Origin: an uncultured Eubacteriales bacterium
Lineage (GTDB): Bacteria; Bacillota; Clostridia; Oscillospirales; CAG-272
Length of the DNA: 64,000 nt
Direction of reading: 5' to 3'
Assembly (NCBI GenBank): GCA_934476315.1
Contig: CAKSNQ010000005.1
Coordinates: 1 to 64,000, forward strand
The notes under the pieces were generated by a model. That model searched no databases. It was not told the origin of the DNA and worked only from the letters and a program-made list of their open reading frames with translations. This document shows, piece by piece, positions 1-6,683 of this stretch (the first letter of the stretch is position 1; each line of letters begins with the position of its first letter). The position numbers were made by a program, and so were the translations under genes.

Positions 1-2
1 AT

Positions 3-320
3 GTATATCTGTGCGCCGCCGCAATGTTTTTAATCGGCCTCGGAAACGGCCCGCTGTTTCCGAATTTTAACTACCTCACGCCCGAAAACTTCGGCAACGA
101 TATTTCACAGTCTGTCATCGGAATTCAAATGGCATCGGCATATATCGGAATCATGCTTGCTCCCGCACTTTGCGGATTGCTCGGTCAGAGATTCGGTATG
201 GTCATTTTCCCATTTTACCTGATATTGTTTTATATTATTTTGATACTGTTGACGATCCGTGTAAGAGCGGTGCTGAAGAAAACACAGAACAGAGTTAAGG
301 CACCACCGCGCAATTCATGA
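3..320 (+). CDS. MFS transporter, C-terminal fragment (cut by window start)
   Basis: The reading frame is open from the window edge, so only the last 105 residues are seen. They hold about three hydrophobic segments and the motif GLGNGPLFPNF near the start, typical of the second half of sugar/fucose-permease-like major facilitator proteins. The end is a short basic cytoplasmic tail. The substrate cannot be read from this part. No T-rich terminator follows; an inverted repeat (CTCATTC 377-383 with GAATGAG 402-408, enclosing a palindrome at 385-396) lies 57 nt downstream. Confidence 0.75.
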   Translation, partial: VYLCAAAMFLIGLGNGPLFPNFNYLTPENFGNDISQSVIGIQMASAYIGIMLAPALCGLLGQRFGMVIFPFYLILFYIILILLTIRVRAVLKKTQNRVKAPPRNS

Positions 321-551
321 TTGGCTTACTCGCCCGCGCCTTTTTCGTATCTTGTGACTGGTTGCATCTGCCTTACCTCATTCTCGTTCCGGAACGAACG
401 CGAATGAGAGTATCGACATACGATTTTGTGTCTGTTACCACATCGAAAAAGATGGGGAAGCAGGCACAGTTTTCCTTCGTAGAAGGGTGAAGCGAGTGCA
501 GATTCCGGCGGCACAGAGAAAAGCGTCTTCTTTTTTTGTAAAAATCGAATT

Positions 552-566
552 TGCGAATGATTTGCA
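552..566 (+). promoter_or_regulatory. Putative Zur/Fur box 1 (7-1-7 inverted repeat)
   Basis: TGCGAAT-G-ATTTGCA is an imperfect 7-1-7 inverted repeat with 6 of 7 pairs matching, the layout of Fur-family operators. It ends 3 bp before the -35 hexamer of the promoter for the Fur-family gene, so bound regulator would compete with RNA polymerase. Confidence 0.5.
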
Positions 567-568
567 TA

Positions 569-597
569 TTGACAAACGGCAAAAGACATGCTAAAAT
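569..597 (+). promoter_or_regulatory. Promoter of the zinc-uptake unit
   Basis: TTGACA at 569-574, a 17-bp spacer, and TAAAAT at 592-597. It lies between two Fur-type inverted repeats. It is the only convincing promoter seen upstream of the whole zinc-uptake gene set. Confidence 0.75.
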
Positions 598-608
598 GAA
601 AGAAAATA

Positions 609-623
609 TGCGAACGAATCGCA
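609..623 (+). promoter_or_regulatory. Putative Zur/Fur box 2 (7-1-7 inverted repeat)
   Basis: TGCGAAC-G-AATCGCA has 5 of 7 pairs matching in the 7-1-7 layout and shares TGCGAA with box 1. It lies just after the expected transcription start and before the GTG start at 639. Confidence 0.45.
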
Positions 624-638
624 AATCGGAGGCGCGGA

Positions 639-1034
639 GTGTCAAAATATCTGACCAGACAGCGAAAAATTCTGCTGGATTTTCTTGCGGAAAACAGTGA
701 TCGGCAGCTGACTGCGCGGCAGATTTCCGATGCTTTGCAGGACAGTGGCGTGAGTCTCAGCGCCGTTTACCGCAATCTTGCCGCTCTGGAAAAAGAGGGA
801 GAGCTTCGGCGGGATGGGCGCGAAGGCACGCGCGACGCCGTCTATCGGTATGTCGGCTCGGCGGACTGTCGCGAAAGCATTCATCTGCTTTGCAAGTGTT
901 GCGGGCAGAGCATTCACATGAAGAAATCCGATGCCGAGGCGTTGCTTTCGGGCGTGCTGAAAAACAGTGGATTCCGGATTGACCGCGCGGACACGGTTCT
1001 CTACGGAATCTGTGGCCGTTGCGAGAGAAAATAA
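639..1034 (+). CDS. Fur-family transcriptional regulator, probably Zur
   Basis: 131 residues, the usual length of Fur/Zur/PerR. The N-terminal half is a winged helix with ARQISDALQDSGVSLSAVYR, close to the Fur recognition helix (S-x-x-T/A-V-Y-R-x-L). The C-terminal half has paired cysteines, CKCCGQ and CGRCER, typical of the structural zinc site. Start GTG at 639 follows GGAGGCG. Family members bind 7-1-7 operators when metal-loaded and repress uptake genes. Two such repeats flank its own promoter and zinc-transport genes follow, so I infer zinc sensing and autoregulation; iron or peroxide sensing is less likely from context. Confidence 0.85.
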   Translation: MSKYLTRQRKILLDFLAENSDRQLTARQISDALQDSGVSLSAVYRNLAALEKEGELRRDGREGTRDAVYRYVGSADCRESIHLLCKCCGQSIHMKKSDAEALLSGVLKNSGFRIDRADTVLYGICGRCERK

Positions 1035-1054
1035 ATGAAAAGGAGGAAGCCCGG

Positions 1055-1351
1055 GTGAAATCGAACAAGCGTATTTTCAGAACACTGCTCTGCATGGCGG
1101 TTCTTTTTGCCGTGGCTTTTTCTGCCCTCTATATTGTTGCCGAGTCGGGGCACGTCTGTACGAGTGAGCATTGCGCAATCTGTCATCAGATCGAGCTTTG
1201 CAAAAATCTGTTGCGTTCGCTGACGCTTGCCGTCGGTATCGTCGGTGTTGCCGTTACCGGTGAGTCTCTGTGCGGATACTGCTGTACAAGGCACAATGAT
1301 ATAACTGCCGCGCCGACGCTTGTGGCGCTTCGGGTGAAACTTTCGGATTAA
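1055..1351 (+). CDS. Small cysteine-rich membrane protein in the zinc-uptake unit
   Basis: 98 residues from GTG 1055, chosen because AGGAGG ends 8 nt upstream. It has an N-terminal hydrophobic segment (about residues 10-30), then CTSEHCAICHQIELC, and a second hydrophobic segment (about 55-75) followed by a CGYCC motif. Function is unknown. Its place between the Fur-family gene and the binding-protein gene, and the Cys/His pattern between two membrane spans, make a role in metal handling plausible but unproven. The topology, two spans with the CxxC-rich loop on one side, can be read from the sequence. A terminator-like hairpin follows 11 nt after its stop. Confidence 0.6.
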   Translation: MKSNKRIFRTLLCMAVLFAVAFSALYIVAESGHVCTSEHCAICHQIELCKNLLRSLTLAVGIVGVAVTGESLCGYCCTRHNDITAAPTLVALRVKLSD

Positions 1352-1362
1352 AACATAGAGAA

Positions 1363-1424
1363 ACAAGGGTGAAGTCTGCTTTTTCGGCAGGCTCTTTCGG
1401 CTTTGCCGTCGCCCTTGTTTTTTG
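1363..1424 (+). terminator. Intercistronic terminator/attenuator before the zinc-binding protein gene
   Basis: ACAAGGG at 1363-1369 pairs with CCCTTGT at 1412-1418, followed by a T run; the interior contains further short complementary pieces (CTGC/GCAG). No promoter is seen between it and the ATG at 1466, so transcripts of the transport genes probably have to read through it. Confidence 0.5.
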
Positions 1425-1465
1425 CGCTCATTTTTATCTGAAAATAATCCGGAGGACTTCTGAAT

Positions 1466-2986
1466 ATGAAAAAAATCATTGCCATTCTGATGGCGCTTAC
1501 TCTGCTTGCAACCGCCTGCGTTCTTGCGGGATGCAACAACCATACGGATACACAGGACGACAAACTGTCCGTTGTCACCACCATTTTCCCGGAATACGAC
1601 TGGGTGAAAAATATCCTCGGCGACAAGGCTGACCGTGCCGAGCTGACCATGCTGCTTGACAACGGCGTGGATCTGCACAGCTATCAGCCGACTGTGGACG
1701 ATATGGTGAAAATCTCGAACTGCGACCTCTTTATTTATGTCGGCGGCGAATCTGACGGTTGGGTAGAGGACGCGCTGAAAAATCCCAAGAACCCGAACCG
1801 GAAGGTAATCAACCTGCTTGAGGTGCTCGGCGATGCGGTGAAAAATGAAGAATCCGTAGAGGGCATGGAGAAACACGAACACGAGCATGACCACGGGGAC
1901 GAAGAGCTCACCGCCGAGGACATCAAGGATCGCACGCTTTCCGATTTTGCAGGCGAATGGAAATCGCTTTACCCGTACCTTACCCGCGGCGAGCTTGACG
2001 CTTACTGTGAATACAAAGCCGAAGAGGACGGCGACGATACGACTACAAAGGAAACCTATCTTGAAAAATACAAAGCCTCTTGGCAATGCGATGCCGAAAA
2101 AATCAAGGTGGACGGTAGCACCATCACCTTTACTTACACGGACGGGAAGACCGTTTCCGCGACCTACACCTATGCCGGCTATCAGCCGAAGCTGAACAAC
2201 GAGGGCAAGATCGGAAGCGTGCGGTATCAGTTCACGACCGACAGCGCCGATGCACCCAAGTATGTGCAGTTCAATGACCACGGTCATGAGCCCGGCGAGG
2301 CGGAGCATTTTCATGTTTATTTCGGAAATGATGCCTTTGATGCGCTGATGGATTCTGCAACCAACCCGTTCTTTGTGAAGGACGCCCTGACGGTCGACGA
2401 AATTCTTGACGAGCTGATGGGTCACAGTCATGAGCACGAACATGAGGAGGAAAAGGACGAGCACGTCTGGCTTTCTCTGCGCAATGCAAAGGTGATCTGC
2501 CTTGCCATTGCCGAACAGCTCTCCGCCCTTGACCCCGATAACAAGGACTCATATGCGAAAAATCTGCTGACCTATACCGAAAGCCTGACCGCGCTTGACA
2601 AGGAATATCGCAAAGCGGTGGAAGAAGGTTCGCGCAAAACGCTCCTGTTCGGCGACCGCTTCCCGTTCCGCTATCTTGTCAATGATTACGGACTTGACTA
2701 TTTCGCCGCGTTCTCCGGCTGCTCCGCAGAAACCGAGGCAAGCTTTGAGACCATTACCTTCCTTGCCGGAAAGGTGGATGAATTGGAGTTGCCCTGCGTG
2801 TTGACGAGCGAGGGTGCCAATCACAAAATCGCGCAGACCATCGTGCAGAACACGAAAGCCAAAAGTCAGCAGGTGCTGACGATGGATTCCATGCAGTCAA
2901 CCACTTCGCAGAATGTAAAGGACGGCGCAAGCTATCTTTCGATTATGCAGAAGAATCTTGAAGTGCTGAAAGCGGCGCTTCGGTAA
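1466..2986 (+). CDS. znuA: Zinc ABC transporter substrate-binding lipoprotein with inserted ZinT domain
   Basis: 506 residues; family members without ZinT have about 300. A signal peptide with lipobox LAGC (Cys23) anchors it outside the membrane. Residues 33-130 are the first lobe of a cluster-A-I (ZnuA/AdcA) binding protein, with the ligand-type His71 in DLHSY. Histidine clusters lie at 137-143 and 320-326. Between them, residues about 148-318 read as a ZinT/YodA domain (EWKSLYPYL, ELDAYCEYKA, YVQFNDHG, HFHVYFG). The second lobe resumes at DEHVWLS (His333) and runs to the end. In streptococcal AdcA the ZinT domain is C-terminal; here it sits inside the histidine loop. RBS CGGAGG precedes ATG 1466. 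Confidence 0.88.
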   Translation: MKKIIAILMALTLLATACVLAGCNNHTDTQDDKLSVVTTIFPEYDWVKNILGDKADRAELTMLLDNGVDLHSYQPTVDDMVKISNCDLFIYVGGESDGWVEDALKNPKNPNRKVINLLEVLGDAVKNEESVEGMEKHEHEHDHGDEELTAEDIKDRTLSDFAGEWKSLYPYLTRGELDAYCEYKAEEDGDDTTTKETYLEKYKASWQCDAEKIKVDGSTITFTYTDGKTVSATYTYAGYQPKLNNEGKIGSVRYQFTTDSADAPKYVQFNDHGHEPGEAEHFHVYFGNDAFDALMDSATNPFFVKDALTVDEILDELMGHSHEHEHEEEKDEHVWLSLRNAKVICLAIAEQLSALDPDNKDSYAKNLLTYTESLTALDKEYRKAVEEGSRKTLLFGDRFPFRYLVNDYGLDYFAAFSGCSAETEASFETITFLAGKVDELELPCVLTSEGANHKIAQTIVQNTKAKSQQVLTMDSMQSTTSQNVKDGASYLSIMQKNLEVLKAALR

Positions 2987-2999
2987 GGAGGAAAACGGC

Positions 3000-3713
3000 A
3001 TGTCGCTTCTCACCTGTCAGAACCTTTCTGTCGGATATGACGGAAAAGCGGTTCTTGAAAATCTGAACTTCTCGGTGGAAGCCGGAGAGTATCTTGCCGT
3101 CATCGGCGAAAACGGCTCCGGCAAAAGCACGCTCATGCGCACGCTTCTCGGCTTGCAGCCTCCTGTTTCCGGCAGAATCCTGATGGGCGAGGGGCTTCAT
3201 AAAAACGAGATCGGATACCTGCCCCAGCAAACGGTTGTGCAGAAGGATTTTCCGGCATCGGTGCGGGAAATCGTTCTCTCCGGCTGTCTGGGGCGGTGCG
3301 GCTGGCGTCCGTTCTATAACTTTGAAGAACAGGCGCTTGCCGCAGGTGCTATGGAGAAAATGCGGGTTGACGATCTTGTAAAACGCTGTTATCGTGAGCT
3401 TTCCGGCGGACAGCAGCAGCGCGTTCTGCTTGCCCGCGCACTCTGTGCCACAAGAAAAATGCTTCTTTTGGATGAGCCTGTTTCCGGTCTTGACCCGAAG
3501 GTCACTCTGGAATTGTACGAGCTGATTGAAAAACTGAACAGTGAAGACAAAATCACTATTATTATGATTTCTCACGATATCTGTGCCGCGCTCCGCTATG
3601 CCGATCACATTCTGCATATCGGCGAGCGTGTGTTTTACGGAACCACGGCGGAATACCTTGCAAGCCCACAGGGGAAGATCTTCTGCAAAGCGGAAGGAGG
3701 CGAGGAAGAATGA
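3000..3713 (+). CDS. znuC: Zinc ABC transporter ATP-binding protein
   Basis: 237 residues. Walker A is GENGSGKST (about 37-45), the Q-loop is GYLPQQ, the signature LSGGQQQR, Walker B MLLLDEP and the switch region ISHD. It is a single cytoplasmic ATPase of the metal-ABC type (ZnuC/AdcC/MntB). It starts 13 nt after the binding-protein gene with a strong RBS (AAGGAGG) and its stop overlaps the permease start (ATGA), so the three transport genes are translationally linked. Zinc rather than manganese is inferred from the ZinT domain and Fur-family regulator. Confidence 0.9.
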   Translation: MSLLTCQNLSVGYDGKAVLENLNFSVEAGEYLAVIGENGSGKSTLMRTLLGLQPPVSGRILMGEGLHKNEIGYLPQQTVVQKDFPASVREIVLSGCLGRCGWRPFYNFEEQALAAGAMEKMRVDDLVKRCYRELSGGQQQRVLLARALCATRKMLLLDEPVSGLDPKVTLELYELIEKLNSEDKITIIMISHDICAALRYADHILHIGERVFYGTTAEYLASPQGKIFCKAEGGEEE

Positions 3714-4564
3714 CGGCAATCTTTGAAAAGCTCGCGTTGTATTTTGAGTACCCGTTTGTCCGCTATGCGTTGATTGTCGGCGTGCTGATCGCGCTTTGCT
3801 CTTCGCTTCTCGGCGTGACGCTGGTGCTCAAGCGTTTCTCCTTCATCGGCGACGGACTTTCCCATGTTGCATTCGGCGCTATGGCAATTGCGGCAATTCT
3901 GAAGCTGACAAACGAAATGCCGCTTGTGATGGTTGTGACCGTTCTGTGCGCCATTCTTCTCCTGCGCACGGGGCAGAATGCAAAAATCAAGGGCGACGCG
4001 GCAATTGCCATGATCTCGGTCGGCTCGCTTGCCGTGGGATATCTACTGATGAACCTGTTTTCCACTTCGTCCAACCTTTCGGGCGATGTGTGCAGCACGC
4101 TGTTCGGCTCGACCTCCATCCTGACGCTCTCAAAAACCGAGGTATGGCTTTGCGTCATTTTCTCGGTGCTGGTGGTGGCGGTATTTCTGTTTTTCTATCA
4201 CAAAATTTTCGCCGTCACCTTTGACGAGAATTTTGCAAGAGCCACGGGTACACGCACAGGGCTTTATAGCCTGATGATTTCGGTCATTATAGCAGTCATT
4301 ATCGTGCTTGCCATGAATCTTGTCGGCTCGCTTCTGATTTCGGCACTGGTCATCTTTCCCGCACTCTCCGCCATGCGGATGTTCAAGACCTTCAAAAGCG
4401 TCACGGCCTGCGCGGCGGTGCTGTCGGTGGTCTGTTCGGTTGTCGGGATTCTGGTTTCCATTCTTGCGGGAACGCCTGTCGGGTCTACGATCGTGGTCGT
4501 GCAGATCGGTGCATTTGCGCTTTCGTGGTGCATGGGGAAACTTGTGGGAGGATTTGCTAAATGA
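3710..4564 (+). CDS. znuB: Zinc ABC transporter permease
   Basis: 284 residues with about eight to nine hydrophobic segments, matching the ABC-3 family (ZnuB/AdcB). Family features visible are the early glycine-rich segment FIGDGLSHVAFGAMAIA (about residues 45-62) and the long hydrophobic C-terminal helices. It forms the membrane channel with the ATPase encoded just upstream, overlapping it by 4 nt. Its own stop overlaps the start of the next lipoprotein gene (ATGA-type overlap at 4561), continuing the operon. Confidence 0.9.
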   Translation: MTAIFEKLALYFEYPFVRYALIVGVLIALCSSLLGVTLVLKRFSFIGDGLSHVAFGAMAIAAILKLTNEMPLVMVVTVLCAILLLRTGQNAKIKGDAAIAMISVGSLAVGYLLMNLFSTSSNLSGDVCSTLFGSTSILTLSKTEVWLCVIFSVLVVAVFLFFYHKIFAVTFDENFARATGTRTGLYSLMISVIIAVIIVLAMNLVGSLLISALVIFPALSAMRMFKTFKSVTACAAVLSVVCSVVGILVSILAGTPVGSTIVVVQIGAFALSWCMGKLVGGFAK

Positions 4565-5013
4565 AAAAAGTAATATCGCTGCTTCTTGTCTGTTTGTTTG
4601 TATACACGCTGTGTGCGTGCGGAAAAAGCCCGCGTGACCCGGTGACAACCACCCCCGATACACAAAACGAAGGTGTGGATGTTGACCTGACCAAGCTCAG
4701 CAGTACTATGGTCTATTCCGAGGTCTATAATATGATGGTGGCTCCGGATAAATATGTCGGCAAGACCGTCCGTATGCGCGGCCAATTTGCGCTTTACGAG
4801 GACACGCAAAGCGGCGCACGCTATTTTGCCTGCATCATCGCCGATGCAACCGCCTGCTGCTCGCAGGGACTGGAATTTGTCCTTGAAGGCACGCACGCAT
4901 ATCCGCAGGATTATCCGTCTCTCGGCACTGAAATTACGGTAACGGGAGAATTCCGCACTTACGAGGAGAACGGAAATCTTTACTGTCACCTGACAGACGC
5001 GAAGATGGAATAA
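4561..5013 (+). CDS. Small lipoprotein at the end of the zinc-uptake operon
   Basis: 150 residues. A signal peptide ends in the lipobox LCAC (Cys20), so the mature protein should be tethered to the outer face of the membrane. The mature part (about residues 58-150) is a small beta-rich domain, with YVGKTVRMRG, ACIIADATACC and TVTGEFRTYEE resembling OB-fold-like uncharacterised lipoproteins. I cannot name a family with certainty. The ATGA overlap with the permease gene argues that it works with zinc uptake, perhaps as an extracellular metal-delivery accessory; this is inferred from position only. Confidence 0.7.
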   Translation: MKKVISLLLVCLFVYTLCACGKSPRDPVTTTPDTQNEGVDVDLTKLSSTMVYSEVYNMMVAPDKYVGKTVRMRGQFALYEDTQSGARYFACIIADATACCSQGLEFVLEGTHAYPQDYPSLGTEITVTGEFRTYEENGNLYCHLTDAKME

Positions 5014-5055
5014 AGGCAGATATGCTCATATAAAAGAGCTATCTTTCATAACAAC

Positions 5056-5084
5056 AGCCACCCGACTTTTGCGGTCGGGTGGCT
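5056..5084 (+). terminator. Hairpin after the zinc-uptake operon
   Basis: Perfect 11-bp stem AGCCACCCGAC / GTCGGGTGGCT with loop TTTTGCG. It is 42 nt past the lipoprotein stop. There is no T run after it on either strand, so termination strength is uncertain. Confidence 0.5.
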
Positions 5085-5101
5085 GCTGCTATATTCAGAG
5101 C

Positions 5102-5654
5102 TTATCGCTTAAAACGGTTAACAATCAGTTCTTCATCATAGTAAACTTTATCAATCGCTGTAATCCGAGCAATTCCATTCTCCGCTTCGACAATCGTAAT
5201 CAAGCAATTATACGGAGCATGTCCGCATCAATAATCTTTCGGATTATCCTTCGGAAAATTTACTATTCCTCTCATGGCACATCCATGCGTACTGATCAGA
5301 TATGTTTTTCCGTCATCTTTTGCGATCGGTTCCTTCAAAAAGTTTTGTGTTCTGTCGCATACATCCTGTATGCACTCGCCGTTCGAAAACCCGGCAAATT
5401 TGAATGGATTCATAAAAAACAGGTATCATGCCTGCCCCATTTCCGAAAGACTTTTTCCTTCCAAATCTCCGAAGTCAATCTCTATAATAAGGGCTACCGT
5501 GAGCGCAATATTAAGTCGTTTTTGCCATCTCATACAGCACCTACGAAATTGTATTTCGGGCGGTATTTGCTTTGCCGTATAAACGATATAACTGACCGCC
5601 AGAATGGTTATGAATAGCAGTAAAACCGCTATAAATGCTTTTTAGTGTTTTCAT
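5102..5654 (-). pseudogene. Decayed histidine-phosphatase-like gene
   Basis: Read on the minus strand, an ATG at 5654 with AGGAG upstream begins MKTLK, then a frameshift in a run of five A restores a frame that gives a hydrophobic helix (LLLFITILAVSYIVY) and runs to 5102. That frame contains IDFGDLEGKS, YLISTHGCAMR and HAPYNCLITIVEAE, typical of the phosphoglycerate-mutase/histidine-phosphatase family. Two in-frame TGA codons interrupt it, at 5426-5428 and at 5228-5230 (the latter where relatives have Trp, DYW-x-GHAP). The N-terminal RHG motif is missing. A one-base A insertion, two nonsense codons and the missing active-site start make a pseudogene far more likely than recoding. Confidence 0.7.
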
Positions 5655-5731
5655 ATTGAAATTCTCCTGTTTTTTATAGATAAAAACTATATCCGCCGTG
5701 AAAGCGGCAAGAGATACGGCAAGTGGGAAGT

Positions 5732-6030
5732 GTTGGTTTAGGGCAAAGGCGAAACGCTATTCATGAACCGTGCTGTAAGATTATTCGGTATTGGGACAGA
5801 CAACCAAGCTCCCCCGAAAGAGTGACGTGATTTTGCCACCGGCGAGGTTGGGATGAATTTCATCATCCCTGCTTGGCAATCCGCCGACACTTTCACATAG
5901 GCTAAAGCCTGCGCTCCGCGCCGCTGTGGCGGTGGAAAAGTTTCGGCGGAGGTAGAAACCATCCGCTTTTGAGGCGTGGCTCTCCCTTCCGTTTTAGGTG
6001 GCTCCGCATGGGCGTTAGGCTAGCTCTGTT
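5732..6030 (+). ncRNA. Candidate structured RNA (nested helices), strand uncertain
   Basis: No credible gene lies here, but complementary pieces nest in an orderly way: 5733-5738 with 5802-5807; 5833-5838 (TTGCCA) with 5874-5879, enclosing the hairpin 5850-5856/5863-5869 (GGGATGA/TCATCCC); and 5880-5887 (TCCGCCGA) with 5943-5950, enclosing hairpins AGGC-TAAA-GCCT (5899-5910) and CCGC/GCGG (5921-5932). A further GGT-AGAA-ACC follows at 5951-5960. This looks like a multibranched RNA of 200-300 nt. Size and setting recall large Clostridia RNAs such as the raiA class, but I cannot confirm membership. Helices would form on either strand; plus is favoured only because a terminator follows at 6182. 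Confidence 0.4.
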
Positions 6031-6181
6031 TTTCCATACTGTTGGCTCTTGTGAGGCGATATTTACACCCCAAAGGGAATATAACTGTTCTGATCTTAAG
6101 CGTTAAAATTCGCTATTAACGATTATACCGCGGTTTTTCCGTTTTTTCGATTAATTCTTATAAAAAATTTACAAGCTCAAG

Positions 6182-6217
6182 GCGCCCGCCGGAGATTTCC
6201 GACGGGCGCTTTTTTTG
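6182..6217 (+). terminator. Rho-independent terminator
   Basis: GCGCCCG (6182-6188) pairs with CGGGCGC (6203-6209), with GGA/TCC pairing inside, followed by seven T. It would stop plus-strand transcripts from the structured region before the accessory operon begins. Confidence 0.8.
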
Positions 6218-6251
6218 CTCGAAAAAACCAACTTTCCCCAAATTTCTTTTT

Positions 6252-6278
6252 TAACCCGGACAGCGGTTGTCCGGGTTA
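6252..6278. promoter_or_regulatory. Inverted repeat upstream of the HTH regulator gene
   Basis: TAACCCGGACA and TGTCCGGGTTA form a perfect 11-bp inverted repeat around five bases. A T run lies before, not after it on the plus strand, so it is not a plus-strand terminator. Its place 38 bp before the regulator start suggests an operator or a leader hairpin. Confidence 0.4.
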
Positions 6279-6315
6279 GGGTTTAGAATGACGGCGGAAT
6301 GGAGGTGAGCGCTTG

Positions 6316-6669
6316 ATGGGAACTGCCGAACGAAGATGCGAGATTATGAAAATTCTGTGCCGGCGCAGACATGAAACCATTCACAATTTAGCATCCGAGT
6401 TCGGCGTTTCCGCAAGAACCGTTCAGCGGGACATCGAAATTCTGAGCAGGACCGAACCCATCTTCACACAATGCGGTAAATACGGCGGAGGTGTGTATGT
6501 GGTCGAGGAATATTCTTTGAATCGGATGTACATGGCAGAGGAGGAGCTCGGCGTACTACGCAAGTTGTACGCGGCAGCTGACGAGGATCCCGCTCTGCTG
6601 ACAAACGAGGAAAGAGCCCTGCTCGGAACCCTGATTCTGCAATACTCCAAGCCAAAATCAAAAAAATGA
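6316..6669 (+). CDS. HTH regulator heading the ACP/ligase operon
   Basis: 117 residues from ATG 6316; an in-frame TTG lies one codon earlier, and GGAGGTGAG (6301-6309) serves either. The N terminus is a DeoR/HTH_11-type winged helix (HNLASEFGVSARTVQRDI, about residues 19-36) followed by GKYGGGVYV, as in YafY-type regulators, but there is no WYL ligand domain: the protein ends about 50 residues after the wing. A paralogue of the same build, starting with the same MGTAERR, is encoded at 20585. It is 14 nt upstream of the nucleotidyltransferase gene and probably co-transcribed, so control of this operon is likely. Confidence 0.75.
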   Translation: MGTAERRCEIMKILCRRRHETIHNLASEFGVSARTVQRDIEILSRTEPIFTQCGKYGGGVYVVEEYSLNRMYMAEEELGVLRKLYAAADEDPALLTNEERALLGTLILQYSKPKSKK

Positions 6670-6683
6670 AAGGATTTTTACGT

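Larger units (their letters stand above)
321..638. other. Intergenic region upstream of the Fur-family gene
   Basis: I see no gene here. The left half holds only the inverted repeat at 377-408. The right half (550-630) holds the promoter and two Fur-type boxes listed separately. Short open frames on the minus strand have no ribosome-binding site and no recognisable product. Confidence 0.6.

Noticed and set aside
5102..5428. TGA read as an amino acid (selenocysteine or Trp recoding)
   Set aside because: TGA ends many intact genes here, for example znuC, acn and thrS-region neighbours, and the gene also has a frameshift and a missing active-site start.
5738..5962. 74-codon open frame on the minus strand
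   Set aside because: It lies within the nested-helix region, has no RBS or protein-family features, and its openness is explained by the structured sequence.
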